A stretch of DNA of 64,000 bases from Aeromonas sobria (lineage in GTDB: Bacteria; Pseudomonadota; Gammaproteobacteria; Enterobacterales; Aeromonadaceae). Below, piece after piece: positions 36,075 through 45,116 of the stretch. Each line of letters starts with the position of its first letter. Position 1 is the first letter of the stretch. The position numbers and the translations under genes are program-made. The notes beneath the pieces were generated by a model, which was given only the letters and a program-made list of their open reading frames with translations, was not told the DNA's origin and ran no database searches. The stretch lies in contig NZ_CDBW01000044.1 of assembly GCF_000820145.1 (NCBI RefSeq), positions 1 through 64,000 of the forward strand. Reading direction: 5' to 3'.

Positions 36075-37511
36075 GTGGGTTCACAACACAGGCATACCAA
36101 ACTGGGGCTCGCCGCCCTGCTGCTGACCAGCTGGCTTGGCGCCAGCGGCTGGGCACAGGCTGATGAAGCAACCACCCAGGGCAAGATAGAGGCGCGCAGC
36201 GAGCTGTTCGCCAAGGAGCACGCCGATCAGTTCACCAGCTGGCAAACCACCAGCGAGAGCCGGGAGCGCACCGATGCGCTGGCGGAAGATCCCAACATGG
36301 TGGTGCTGTGGGGCGGTTACCCCTTCTCCAAGGATTACAACAAGCCGCGCGGTCACTTCTATGCGCTGACCGACGTGCGCGAGACCCTGCGCACCGGCGC
36401 CCCCAAGACTGCCGAAGATGGCCCGCTGCCCATGGCCTGCTGGAGCTGCAAAGGCCCGGATGTGGCCCGCGTTATCGACGAAAAAGGCGAGGATGGCTAC
36501 TTCAAGGGGATGTGGGCAAAAGGTGGGCCGGAAGTAGTCAACACCATCGGCTGCGCCGACTGCCACGACACCGCCTCGAAGGAGTTCAAGGAGGGCAAAC
36601 CGGCCCTGCACCTCTCCCGCCCCTATGCCGATCGGGCCATGACCGCCATCGGCAAGCCGTTCAAGGATCAGGGGCGCTTTGATCAGCAGTCCCAGGTGTG
36701 CGGTCAGTGCCACGTGGAGTACTACTTCAGCGGCCCCACCAAGGCGGTGAAATTCCCCTGGGACAAGGGCACCACGGTTGAGCAGATGGAGGCCTACTAT
36801 GACGAAATTGGCTTCGCCGACTGGACCCATGCCCTCTCCAGGACCCCCATGCTCAAAGCCCAGCACCCCGAGTACGAAACCTGGCGCGCCGGCATTCACG
36901 GCCAGAACAACGTCGCCTGTGTCGACTGCCACATGCCCAAGGTGCAAAACGAGCAGGGCAAGGTCTACACCGATCACAAGGTGGGCAACCCCTTTGATCG
37001 CTTCGAGCAGACCTGCCGCAACTGCCACACCCAGAGCAAGGAGATGCTGCAAGGGATCGTCAAGCAGCGCAAAGAGGCGGTGATCGAGATCAAGCTGAAG
37101 GTCGAGAAGCAGCTGGTACACGCCCACTTTGAAGCCAAGGCGGCCTGGGATGCCGGTGCCACCGACGCCGAGATGAAGGATATTCTGCAGGACATTCGTC
37201 ACGCCCAGTGGCGCTGGGACTACGCCATCGCCTCCCACGGGGTGCAGATGCACGCCCCCGAAGTCGCCCTCAAGGTACTTGGCAGCGCGCTGGACAAGGC
37301 CGCTGACGCCCGTACCAAGCTGGCGCGCCTGTTGGCCACTAAGGGGATCAGCCACGAGATCGCCATCCCCGACATCTCCACCAAGGAGAAAGCGCAAGCC
37401 GCCCTTGGTATGGACATGAAACAGATGAACAGCGACAAGGCCCAGTTCCTCAAGACCACGGTCCCCGCCTGGGATGCCGAGGCCAAAGCGGCCGGACGGC
37501 TGGCACAGTAA
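36075..37511 (+). CDS. nrfA: Periplasmic cytochrome c552 nitrite reductase
   Basis: I choose the GTG at 36075, eight bases after GGGAG, giving 478 residues, the E. coli NrfA length; the frame is open from 36027. A signal peptide ends near SGWAQA. The active-site haem is bound by CWSCK (lysine-ligated), and four normal haem motifs follow: CADCH, CGQCH, CVDCH and CRNCH. NrfA reduces nitrite to ammonium with six electrons in the periplasm. It is the first gene of a full nrf operon. Confidence 0.95.
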   Translation: MGSQHRHTKLGLAALLLTSWLGASGWAQADEATTQGKIEARSELFAKEHADQFTSWQTTSESRERTDALAEDPNMVVLWGGYPFSKDYNKPRGHFYALTDVRETLRTGAPKTAEDGPLPMACWSCKGPDVARVIDEKGEDGYFKGMWAKGGPEVVNTIGCADCHDTASKEFKEGKPALHLSRPYADRAMTAIGKPFKDQGRFDQQSQVCGQCHVEYYFSGPTKAVKFPWDKGTTVEQMEAYYDEIGFADWTHALSRTPMLKAQHPEYETWRAGIHGQNNVACVDCHMPKVQNEQGKVYTDHKVGNPFDRFEQTCRNCHTQSKEMLQGIVKQRKEAVIEIKLKVEKQLVHAHFEAKAAWDAGATDAEMKDILQDIRHAQWRWDYAIASHGVQMHAPEVALKVLGSALDKAADARTKLARLLATKGISHEIAIPDISTKEKAQAALGMDMKQMNSDKAQFLKTTVPAWDAEAKAAGRLAQ

Positions 37512-37565
37512 CGGCGCCTGCGGGCCCGGCCCCCAAGTCGGGCCCACAGCGGATGGAGGCTTCCT

Positions 37566-38165
37566 ATGGGTGATTTAACGATGGATTTTTTACGACTGAT
37601 GCTGATGGCAGCCATGCTGCTCACCAGCCTGCAGGGTCAGGCGGCCGAGACGGCTGCCGCCCCTGTTCCAGCTACACATGAGGTGGAATTTTTACGCAAT
37701 CCCGACAAGGCCTGCACCGACTGTCACAAGGAGCAGAGCGAGGGGATGCACGGCAAGCATGGTCAGGCGACCAATCCCAACAACCTTAAACCGGTCACCT
37801 GCACCAACTGCCACGGCCAGCTCTCCCCCCAGCACAGGGAAGGGGTCAAGGATGTGATGCGCTTCAGTCACAGCCTGAAGGATAAAGAGAGCATCAAACT
37901 TTACCCCATCGCCGAGCAGAACGGGGTCTGCATGAGCTGCCACGAGCCCAAACCACTGCGCGAGGCGCTCTGGGCCCACGACGTGCACGCCACCAAGCTC
38001 ACCTGCACCAGCTGCCACCAGTTGCATCCGGCCAAGGAGCCCATGGTGGGGATCCCGGAAAAATCCCGCATCAAGCTCTGCGTCGACTGCCACAGCAAGC
38101 AACATGAGGCCAGCAAGGCCCGGCAGGAGCAGTCCAAACCGGCTACCGGCAAGGAGGCATCATGA
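37566..38165 (+). CDS. nrfB: Pentahaem cytochrome NrfB
   Basis: 199 residues with signal peptide (LMAAMLLTSLQGQAA) and five CXXCH motifs: CTDCH, CTNCH, CMSCH, CTSCH and CVDCH. NrfB passes electrons from the NrfCD quinol dehydrogenase to NrfA. GGAGG lies seven bases before the ATG. Its stop overlaps the nrfC start by ATGA. Confidence 0.92.
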   Translation: MGDLTMDFLRLMLMAAMLLTSLQGQAAETAAAPVPATHEVEFLRNPDKACTDCHKEQSEGMHGKHGQATNPNNLKPVTCTNCHGQLSPQHREGVKDVMRFSHSLKDKESIKLYPIAEQNGVCMSCHEPKPLREALWAHDVHATKLTCTSCHQLHPAKEPMVGIPEKSRIKLCVDCHSKQHEASKARQEQSKPATGKEAS

Positions 38166-38854
38166 GCTGCTCTCGCCGTGACTTTATGGCGGGCATGGGC
38201 GCAGGGGCCCTCATCATGATGACGGGGCCTGTTCGTGCCAACACCCGCGCCGGGGCGGCCACCCTCGCCCACAGCCAGACCATCGACGGAGTGCGCTACG
38301 GCATGCTCCACGATGAGACGGCCTGCATCGGCTGTACCGCCTGCATGGATGCCTGCCGGGAGGTGAACCAGGTGCCGGAAGGGGTCTCGCGCCTCGAGAT
38401 CATCCGTTCAGGCCCCATCGGTGAATTTCCCGACGCCGAGTACCGCTTCTTTCGCAAGTCCTGCCAGCACTGCGACAACGCCCCCTGCGTGCATGTCTGC
38501 CCCACCGGCGCCTCCCATATCCGCAAGGAGGATGGCATCGTCGATGTCGACGCGGATCTCTGCGTCGGCTGCATGTATTGCCTCGCCGCCTGCCCCTATC
38601 AGGTGCGCTTTATCAACCCGGTCACCCGGGTGGCGGACAAGTGCGATTTTTGCCGCAAGACCAATCTGGCGGCGGGCAAGGAGCCGGCGTGCGTGGAATC
38701 CTGCCCCACCAAGGCGCTGGTGTTCGGCAATCTGGATGATCCGGGCAGCCCCATCGCCAAACGGCTGGTGAAGGAGACCACCTATCGCTACAAGCAGGCG
38801 CTCGGCACCTCGCCCAAGATGTACCGCGTGCCCAAAGGGGAGATAAAGTCATGA
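38162..38854 (+). CDS. nrfC: Ferredoxin-like subunit NrfC
   Basis: 230 residues. A twin-arginine signal (SCSRRDFMAGMGAGALIM) indicates Tat export. Four cysteine clusters typical of four 4Fe-4S centres are present: CIGCTACMDAC, CQHCDNAPCVHVCP, CVGCMYCLAACP and CDFCRK...CVESCP. With membrane protein NrfD it oxidises quinol and feeds NrfB. The stop overlaps the remnant nrfD start (ATGA), not the functional one. Confidence 0.93.
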   Translation: MSCSRRDFMAGMGAGALIMMTGPVRANTRAGAATLAHSQTIDGVRYGMLHDETACIGCTACMDACREVNQVPEGVSRLEIIRSGPIGEFPDAEYRFFRKSCQHCDNAPCVHVCPTGASHIRKEDGIVDVDADLCVGCMYCLAACPYQVRFINPVTRVADKCDFCRKTNLAAGKEPACVESCPTKALVFGNLDDPGSPIAKRLVKETTYRYKQALGTSPKMYRVPKGEIKS

Positions 38855-38941
38855 CGATGCAAGCGGCATTTCACTTCCCCTCCCTTGTCTGGGGATTTGT
38901 CCGATCGCCATCTACCGCAGTAACAGAAGGAGGAATGGATC
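38851..38941 (+). pseudogene. Vestigial nrfD start (duplicated 5' end)
   Basis: An ATG overlapping the nrfC stop opens a 33-codon frame beginning MTMQAAFHFPSLVWGF, which resembles the real NrfD start (HDAFHFSSLVWDWPIAIY) and the E. coli NrfD start. After the TGG the DNA still aligns with nrfD (CGATCGCCATCTA) but is shifted. It is apparently a broken copy of the first 60 bases of nrfD, now acting as leader. Confidence 0.65.
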
Positions 38942-39895
38942 ATGTTGCATGACGCATTTCACTTCTCCTCGCTGGTGTGGGACTGGCCCATCGCCATCTA
39001 TCTGTTCCTGCTCGGCATCTCCGCCGGAGCCACCACCCTCTCGGTTCTGCTGCGCCGCAAGGGGGCCGGCAGCGAGAGCGGCATCATCAAGGCGACCGCC
39101 ATTCTGGCGCCGGCGAGCGTGATATTGGGGCTGCTGATCCTCATCTTCCATCTGGCCCGCCCCTGGACCTTCTGGAAGCTGATGTTCCACTACCAGTTCG
39201 ACTCCGTGATGTCGATGGGGGTCATGCTGTTCCAACTCTATATGGTGGTGCTGTTCGCCTGGCTGGCGGTGGTGTTTCGCACCGAGATCGAGACAATGCG
39301 CTGCCGGTTGCTGAAAGAGAAGTTCGCTTTTGTGGATGGGCTGATTGGCTGGCTCGCCCGCATCGAGCAGCTACTGGCGCCGCTCTTGTTGCTGCTCGCC
39401 GTGCTGCTGGGTGCCTATACCGGCTTTCTGCTCTCGGCGCTCAAGACCTATCCGCTCTTGAACAACCCGGTGCTGCCGGTGCTGTTTCTGGTCTCGGGCA
39501 TCAGCTCAGGTATCGCCTCCACCATCTTGCTGGCGGTGACGCTCTTCAAGGAGAACCACCACAGCCAGGGGGTGAGCTTCGTGCATCGCTTCGAGCGACC
39601 CGTGCTGGCGGTGGAGGTGTTGCTGCTGGTCTGCTTCTTTACCGGCCTCTACTTCGGTGGCGGCCAGAAAGAGGTGGCGATGTGGGCCGCCATCGGCAGC
39701 GGCTTCTGGGCTCAGGTGTTCTGGGTCGGGGTGGTGGGCATCGGCATGCTGCTGCCCCAGCTGCTGGCTCTGCTGACCCCCACGCCCCTGCGGGAGCGAA
39801 ACGGCCATCTGGTGCTGGTCTGCAGCCTGACCCTGGTGGGGATCCTGCTGCTGCGCTACTTCGTGCTTTATGCCGGCCAGATGACTGTAGTTTAA
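38942..39895 (+). CDS. nrfD: Membrane quinol dehydrogenase subunit NrfD
   Basis: 317 residues, about the E. coli length (318), with eight or more membrane helices and the conserved start FHFSSLVWDWPIAIYLFL. It anchors NrfC and oxidises quinol. AGGAGG eight bases ahead of the ATG supports this start rather than the upstream remnant. Confidence 0.92.
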   Translation: MLHDAFHFSSLVWDWPIAIYLFLLGISAGATTLSVLLRRKGAGSESGIIKATAILAPASVILGLLILIFHLARPWTFWKLMFHYQFDSVMSMGVMLFQLYMVVLFAWLAVVFRTEIETMRCRLLKEKFAFVDGLIGWLARIEQLLAPLLLLLAVLLGAYTGFLLSALKTYPLLNNPVLPVLFLVSGISSGIASTILLAVTLFKENHHSQGVSFVHRFERPVLAVEVLLLVCFFTGLYFGGGQKEVAMWAAIGSGFWAQVFWVGVVGIGMLLPQLLALLTPTPLRERNGHLVLVCSLTLVGILLLRYFVLYAGQMTVV

Positions 39896-39909
39896 AGGTA
39901 TGATCACCA

Positions 39910-39937
39910 GCGCCAGCCGCCTAGGGGCGACTGGCGC
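39910..39937 (+). terminator. Intergenic hairpin between nrfD and nrfE
   Basis: GCGCCAG pairs with CTGGCGC, and an inner CGCC/GGCG stem extends it. CGGTTTGTTGC follows, so termination would be weak. It may reduce transcription of the assembly genes relative to nrfABCD or stabilise the upstream mRNA. Confidence 0.45.
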
Positions 39938-40069
39938 CGGTTTGTTGCTGGCCCGATAAATTTCTGGTGATGCCACACACGCTGCTTGGCAATGTTCTCC
40001 GCCAAAGGGAGACAACGCGGCGTATGTGCCATGACATGAATGAGATCAAAGATTGAACCTGGAGGTTTT

Positions 40070-42025
40070 GTGCTGGCAGAGCTTGGCTATCTCTCACTGC
40101 TACTGGCAGCGGTACTCTCGCTGCTGCAGGGCTCCTTGCCCTGGCTGGGATTGCGCCTCGCCTCCCCGCTCCTGCTGCGCTGCGCCAAGCCGCTGGCGCT
40201 AAGCAATGCCATCCTGCTGGGCGCTGCCCTGCTGCTGCTCGCCAGTTGTTTTGCCCGGGATGATTTTACCGTCAGCTATGTGGCCCAACACGCCAACAGC
40301 GCCCTGCCGCTGGGCTTCAAGCTGGCTGCGGTCTGGGGCGGCCATGAAGGATCCATGCTCTTTTTCGTCTTTGCGTTGGGGCTGTGGGGCGCTCTGGTGG
40401 CCCTTTGCTCCAAGCGGGTCGATCCGCTGATCACCGCCCGGGTACTAGCTATCATGGGATTGATCGTCGGGCTCTTTGCCCTCTATACCCTGATCTTCTC
40501 CAGCCCGTTTGACCGCCAGTTTCCGGGGCCGCTGGAGGGGCGCGATCTCAACCCCATGTTGCAGGATATCGGTCTTATCATTCATCCGCCCCTGCTCTAT
40601 CTCGGCTACGTCGGCTTTGCGGTCAACTTCGCCTTCGCCATGGCAGCGCTGCACTCAGGCCGGCTCGATGGCGCCGTGGCCCACTGGAGTCGCCCCTGGG
40701 CGCTCGGCTCCTGGGTGTTTCTCACTGCCGGTATCGTGCTGGGCTCCTGGTGGGCCTATTACGAGCTGGGCTGGGGCGGCTGGTGGTTCTGGGATCCGGT
40801 AGAAAACGCCTCCCTGCTGCCCTGGCTGTTGGGCACAGCCCTGCTGCACGCACTTGTAGTCTGCGAGAAGCGCGGCGCTTACGGCCACGCCGTGTTGTTG
40901 CTTTCCATCTTCACCTTCGCCTTGAGCCTGCTCGGCACCTTCGTGGTGCGCTCCGGGGTGCTCACCTCGGTACACGCCTTTGCGGTGGACCCCAGCCGCG
41001 GCCTCACCCTGTTGCTGCTACTCGGCTTGCTATTGACCTGCGCCCTCACCCTGTTTGCCCTGCGGGCCGACATTCGCGCCCCCTACGCCCGCTTTGGCTT
41101 GCTGTCAGAAGAGGGGCTGCTCGGCGCCGCCATCCTGCTGCTCTGTGTGGCCTGCGCCAGCGTGCTGCTCGGCACCTTCTACCCCATGGTGTTCCAGTCG
41201 CTTCATCTGGGCTCCCTCTCGGTGGGCGCCCCCTATTTCAATACCATCTTCGTGCCGCTGGCCCTCTGCCTGATGGGGCTGATGACCCAGCTGCCGCGCC
41301 TGCGCTGGCAGCAGCTTGCGGCACATTCCCGACTCAACTCGCTGTTGCCGCCGCTGTTTGGCCTGCTTGGCGGCGGACTCATTAGTCTTGCCTATCTGGA
41401 ACAGGGAACGTTTTCCGGTAGCTGGAGCGGCATCCTCGCCAATATGGTGAGCCTCTGGCTGGTGACCAGCCTGCTACTCAACACCCCATGGCGCGAGCTG
41501 ACCCTAAATCGACTCGGCAGTCTGCTGGCCCACCTCGGGGTGGCGGTCTGCGCCCTCGGCATCGCTCAGGTGAGCCACCATAGCCAGGAGGGGGGCACAG
41601 TGCTCTCTGCAGAGCGCCCATATCGCCTCGGCGCCCATGAATTTCGCTATGAGGGGAGCGAGCCGGTGATCGGCCCCAACTATACCGCCGAGCGGATCAC
41701 GCTTAGCGTGCACAAGAACGGTAAAGAGGTAGCTCGGCTGACGCCGGAGCGGCGCCATTACAGCGTTCGCACCATGAACATGAACGAACCGGGCATTGCG
41801 TGGGGACTGTTCGGCGATCTCTACGTGGTGCTGGGTGAGAAGATGGGGCCAGATGCCTATACCATGCGGCTGCACTACAAGCCGCTGGTGCGCTGGATCT
41901 GGCTCGGCGGCCTGTTGATGATGGCGGGCGGCACCCTGCGCCTGTTCGCCCGTCGCCCCTTGCTTGCCTCCCGTTCCGTTGCGGTTAGCACCTCCCATCA
42001 CCGGCTCGAACAGGAGGCGTTATGA
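40070..42025 (+). CDS. nrfE: CcmF-like haem lyase subunit NrfE
   Basis: The GTG at 40070 with GGAGG five bases ahead gives about 651 residues; the frame is open from 40040. Many membrane helices and the haem-handling WWD-type motif (GWGGWWFWDPVENASLLPW) identify the CcmF/NrfE family. In the nrf system NrfEFG attaches haem to the CXXCK site of NrfA. It is closer to CcmF in size than to E. coli NrfE (552). It overlaps the next gene by ATGA. Confidence 0.88.
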   Translation: MLAELGYLSLLLAAVLSLLQGSLPWLGLRLASPLLLRCAKPLALSNAILLGAALLLLASCFARDDFTVSYVAQHANSALPLGFKLAAVWGGHEGSMLFFVFALGLWGALVALCSKRVDPLITARVLAIMGLIVGLFALYTLIFSSPFDRQFPGPLEGRDLNPMLQDIGLIIHPPLLYLGYVGFAVNFAFAMAALHSGRLDGAVAHWSRPWALGSWVFLTAGIVLGSWWAYYELGWGGWWFWDPVENASLLPWLLGTALLHALVVCEKRGAYGHAVLLLSIFTFALSLLGTFVVRSGVLTSVHAFAVDPSRGLTLLLLLGLLLTCALTLFALRADIRAPYARFGLLSEEGLLGAAILLLCVACASVLLGTFYPMVFQSLHLGSLSVGAPYFNTIFVPLALCLMGLMTQLPRLRWQQLAAHSRLNSLLPPLFGLLGGGLISLAYLEQGTFSGSWSGILANMVSLWLVTSLLLNTPWRELTLNRLGSLLAHLGVAVCALGIAQVSHHSQEGGTVLSAERPYRLGAHEFRYEGSEPVIGPNYTAERITLSVHKNGKEVARLTPERRHYSVRTMNMNEPGIAWGLFGDLYVVLGEKMGPDAYTMRLHYKPLVRWIWLGGLLMMAGGTLRLFARRPLLASRSVAVSTSHHRLEQEAL

Positions 42026-42573
42026 GATCCCGCCTGCGCCTCTTTGTTCCCCTGCTCGTGACCCTGGGCCTCGGCGCTCTGCTCTGGCTGGGCCTTGGCA
42101 ACAATCCCTACAGCCAGGATGAGGCTACCCTGGGACGCACCCTGCCTGCGTGGCAAAGCGACAATCTGCTGGGCGGGAGTCAGATCCAGACCGCCAGCCT
42201 CAAGGGTGAGCCCTTTGTGCTTAACGTCTGGGCCAGCTGGTGCGTCAACTGCCACGCCGAGCATCCGCTGCTCACCGAGCTGGCGGGCACCGTACCCCTC
42301 TACGGTCTCAACTATCGGGACAAGGGGGATGCGGCCCGCGCCTGGCTTATCCAGGCGGGCAACCCCTATCGCGCCGTGCTGGCCGACCCCGACGGCAAAC
42401 TTGCGCTGGAGCTCGGTGTCTACGGCACGCCGGAGACCTATCTGTTTGACGCCGATGGCGCCCTGCTTGCCCGCCATACCGGCGCGCTCACCAACGAGAT
42501 CTGGCTACGCCAGTTTGCCCCCCTGCTGGCGCAGGCGCGGGGTGACGTTTTAGCAAGGGAGGCGAGACCATGA
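42022..42573 (+). CDS. CcmG/DsbE-like thioredoxin of the nrf operon
   Basis: 183 residues, one N-terminal membrane anchor and a thioredoxin fold with active site WASWCVNCHAEHP. The later segments VYGTPETYLFD (cis-proline loop) match CcmG/DsbE. These proteins keep apocytochrome haem-site cysteines reduced. E. coli nrf lacks this gene and borrows CcmG; here it is coupled to both neighbours by overlaps, so it is presumably dedicated to NrfA/NrfB maturation. Confidence 0.85.
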   Translation: MRSRLRLFVPLLVTLGLGALLWLGLGNNPYSQDEATLGRTLPAWQSDNLLGGSQIQTASLKGEPFVLNVWASWCVNCHAEHPLLTELAGTVPLYGLNYRDKGDAARAWLIQAGNPYRAVLADPDGKLALELGVYGTPETYLFDADGALLARHTGALTNEIWLRQFAPLLAQARGDVLAREARP

Positions 42574-43790
42574 AGGGCATGACCTTGCTGCGTTTCTTGC
42601 CGCATCTCCTGCTGCTCAGCCTGATTATCTCTTTCACGCCAGCAGCCACGGCCAGCGGGGTCGATACCTATCAGTTTCGCCACCCCGAGCTGCAAAATCG
42701 GGCGCAAGAGCTGGCCCGCGCTCTACGCTGCCCCCAGTGCCAGAACCAGAACCTGGTGGAGTCCAACTCCCCCATCGCCCGGGATCTGCGACTCGAAGTC
42801 TACCGCTGGGTGGACGAGGGACAGTCTGATGAGCAGGTGATCGCCCGCATGACGGAGCGCTTCGGCGATTTCGTCCGCTACGATCCCCCCTTCAAGGCCA
42901 GCACGGCGCTGCTGTGGGGCGGTCCCCTGCTGCTGTTGGGGCTGGCGCTGTTGACCCTGTTTCGCCGCCTGACACGTACGAAAGCGCAGACCATCCCTGT
43001 CGTTAAGGCAATCGTTGAGGCCACCCATCAACCCGCCGCCGATCCGCGCAGCGAATTGAATTGGCTGATCATGCACGGGGAGCAGGCAGGCCTCTCCCCC
43101 GACCAGCCACTCTACAGGGAGCTGAGCGCCGCCCGCCTGGCCAATGCCATCCCGGCAGCTGAGCTGGCCCTGCGCGCGCAACTGGCTAACCAGCATGACA
43201 ATCGCGGTCGCAATAACCGGCACGGGCGGGCCTTGTTGCTGCTTGGCATCATGGCATTCGCGGCCGTTGCCGCTGTGTATCTGAGCAGCGGCCGTTATCA
43301 GGCGTGGCAGGATTATGCATCCCGTCCCGACCCGCTGGCCAGGTTGAGCCCGCGGGATCTGCAAGACAAGGAGCTGGGGAGTCTGCATCAGAAGCTTCAG
43401 CGCAACCCTGCCGATCTCGACAGCTGGGCGGCGCTCGGCCAGCTCTATCTCTATCGGGGCGAGTACGACAACGCCCTGCTCGCCTACCAACGTCTCGCTC
43501 TGCTGGAGGGTAGCGCCAGCGCGGCGACCCAGGCCGCGCAAGCCACCGTGCTCTACTATCAGGCGGGCCAGCAGCTGACTCCCGAGGCAACCCGCCTGCT
43601 GGAGAGCGCCCTCAAGCAGGACGCGGGGGAAGTGAGCGCCCTGATGCTGCTCGCCTCCGATCACTTTCTGCATGGCCGCTACAGCAAGGCCATCGCCCTT
43701 TGGCAGCAACTGCTCGATAGCGAGCGCCCTCGCATCAATCGGGCTGCGCTGATTGAGGCGATTCAGACGGCAAGCATAATGGGCGGGTAA
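42570..43790 (+). CDS. NrfF-NrfG fusion (CcmH/CcmI-like)
   Basis: 406 residues. Residues about 1-130 are NrfF/CcmH: signal peptide, the redox motif ALRCPQCQNQNLVESN and a C-terminal helix. A linker and a second membrane helix (near 215-235) follow, then TPR repeats (LDSWAALGQLYLYRGEYDNAL, ALMLLASDHFLHGRYSKAI) as in NrfG/CcmI. E. coli has separate nrfF and nrfG; the fused form resembles E. coli CcmH. The pair holds apocytochrome and presents it for haem attachment. Last gene of the operon. Confidence 0.85.
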   Translation: MKGMTLLRFLPHLLLLSLIISFTPAATASGVDTYQFRHPELQNRAQELARALRCPQCQNQNLVESNSPIARDLRLEVYRWVDEGQSDEQVIARMTERFGDFVRYDPPFKASTALLWGGPLLLLGLALLTLFRRLTRTKAQTIPVVKAIVEATHQPAADPRSELNWLIMHGEQAGLSPDQPLYRELSAARLANAIPAAELALRAQLANQHDNRGRNNRHGRALLLLGIMAFAAVAAVYLSSGRYQAWQDYASRPDPLARLSPRDLQDKELGSLHQKLQRNPADLDSWAALGQLYLYRGEYDNALLAYQRLALLEGSASAATQAAQATVLYYQAGQQLTPEATRLLESALKQDAGEVSALMLLASDHFLHGRYSKAIALWQQLLDSERPRINRAALIEAIQTASIMGG

Positions 43791-43881
43791 CCCCTTGATT
43801 GAAGGAGGGTAATCGTGGTGATATGGCGCCGCGACCACGCAAGTGGCTCAGCCCCCTCTTTCAATAGACAAGGATGTCTGG

Positions 43882-44511
43882 ATGCAACTCACCCTGTTAA
43901 ACGACTCGGGCAAATTCGATGGGCTCGATGACACCATTACGCATGTCTTTGCCGAGACGGCGAACAAATTGAATGCCTTGTTCGATCTCTCCCAACTGGA
44001 TGTCACCTTCAGCCCTTTTGCCGAGGGGGATGCTCCCGACTCGGGTATCGGTGGCTGGGCCATCAACATGTATCGAATAGAGCTCCAGCTTGATCTGGAA
44101 CGGCCCGACATCAAAGAGGTGATCATCACCGAATTACCTGCCGTGCTGGCCCACGAAGTCCACCATATCGTGCAAAAGAAGAACAAGGTGACCGCAGAGA
44201 CACTGGCCGAAAACCTGATTTTTGAAGGGCTGGCCTGCTACTTTGAGCAAAGGTTCAATGGTGGCACACTCCCCTCGCTGTTCAAGGAGTCTCATCACCA
44301 TGACTGGCAATCGATCCTGGCAGAGATGACGCCCCATCTATCCAGCAAGCAGTTCAACTTTTTAGACTTTTTCTACTGCCGTGATAACCGGCCATTTCCC
44401 AAATATGCCGGTTACTGGGTGGGGTTCAATCTGGTGGCCAACTATCTGGCCAAAAGCGGACTGAATGAAATAGAGGTCATGGGCCTACCCGCCGAGGCAT
44501 ATTTCAATTAA
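43882..44511 (+). CDS. DUF2268-like putative zinc metalloprotease
   Basis: The ATG at 43882 has AAGGA upstream and gives 209 residues; a GTG at 43843 would add 13. The motif LAHEVHHIVQKKN carries HEXXH, and FEGLACYFEQRF supplies a downstream glutamate as in DUF2268 predicted Zn-dependent proteases. No signal peptide, so cytoplasmic. Not obviously linked to the preceding nrf operon. Confidence 0.65.
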   Translation: MQLTLLNDSGKFDGLDDTITHVFAETANKLNALFDLSQLDVTFSPFAEGDAPDSGIGGWAINMYRIELQLDLERPDIKEVIITELPAVLAHEVHHIVQKKNKVTAETLAENLIFEGLACYFEQRFNGGTLPSLFKESHHHDWQSILAEMTPHLSSKQFNFLDFFYCRDNRPFPKYAGYWVGFNLVANYLAKSGLNEIEVMGLPAEAYFN

Positions 44512-44565
44512 CACACCTTCACACTGTTCGTGGCGATTACAGAGCCCAAACCCGGAGAGAAGATC

Positions 44566-45018
44566 ATGATCCCCATTCGCTGCAAAGCCGTCTCTGGCGT
44601 TGCCCTTACCACTGTCGATGGCGAAACAAAATTGCTGGTGATGAAACGGGTCAAAGGGGGCTTCTGGTGCCATGTGGCGGGCACGGTGGAGGCGGGTGAA
44701 ACCGGCTGGCAGACCATTATTCGGGAGTTTGGCGAGGAGACGGGGATCAGGGTCACCGAGCTCTACAACGGCCAGTATCTGGAGCAGTTCTACGAGGCGA
44801 GCCTGAATACCATTGAGGTGGTGCCGGTCTTTGTGGTCTATTGCCCGCCCAATCAGGCGATTACCCTCAACAATGAGCACACCGACTATCGCTGGTGCAC
44901 CCTCGCCGAGGCCAAAGCGCTGGTGAGTTTCCCCGGCCAGAAGGCGCTCTACGACCATATCTGGCACCACTTTGTCGACAACGCCCCCTCTCCCCTGATG
45001 CGGGTCGATATCCGCTGA
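44566..45018 (+). CDS. Nudix hydrolase
   Basis: The ATG at 44566 (GGAGAGAAG upstream) gives 150 residues. The Nudix box GX5EX7REUXEEXGU is complete in GTVEAGE...REFGEETGI. Nudix enzymes hydrolyse nucleoside diphosphate derivatives; the substrate cannot be told. It ends before a strong terminator hairpin. Confidence 0.85.
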   Translation: MIPIRCKAVSGVALTTVDGETKLLVMKRVKGGFWCHVAGTVEAGETGWQTIIREFGEETGIRVTELYNGQYLEQFYEASLNTIEVVPVFVVYCPPNQAITLNNEHTDYRWCTLAEAKALVSFPGQKALYDHIWHHFVDNAPSPLMRVDIR

Positions 45019-45044
45019 CCGCGCACGGCTTCCCCCTGTAAATG

Positions 45045-45072
45045 CAACACGCCCCCGGATGGGGGCGTGTTG
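45045..45072. terminator. Terminator hairpin between Nudix gene and phnX
   Basis: A perfect 12-base stem (CAACACGCCCCC) with a GGAT loop lies between convergent genes and probably serves both strands. Confidence 0.75.
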
Positions 45073-45116
45073 TATCTAAAGCCAGCCAAGCGCTTTTGTT
45101 AGCCCAAGCAGATGGC

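Noticed and set aside
36081..37547. 488-codon minus-strand frame over nrfA
   Set aside because: nrfA is certain from its five haem motifs; the antisense frame has no recognisable motif and arises from codon bias.
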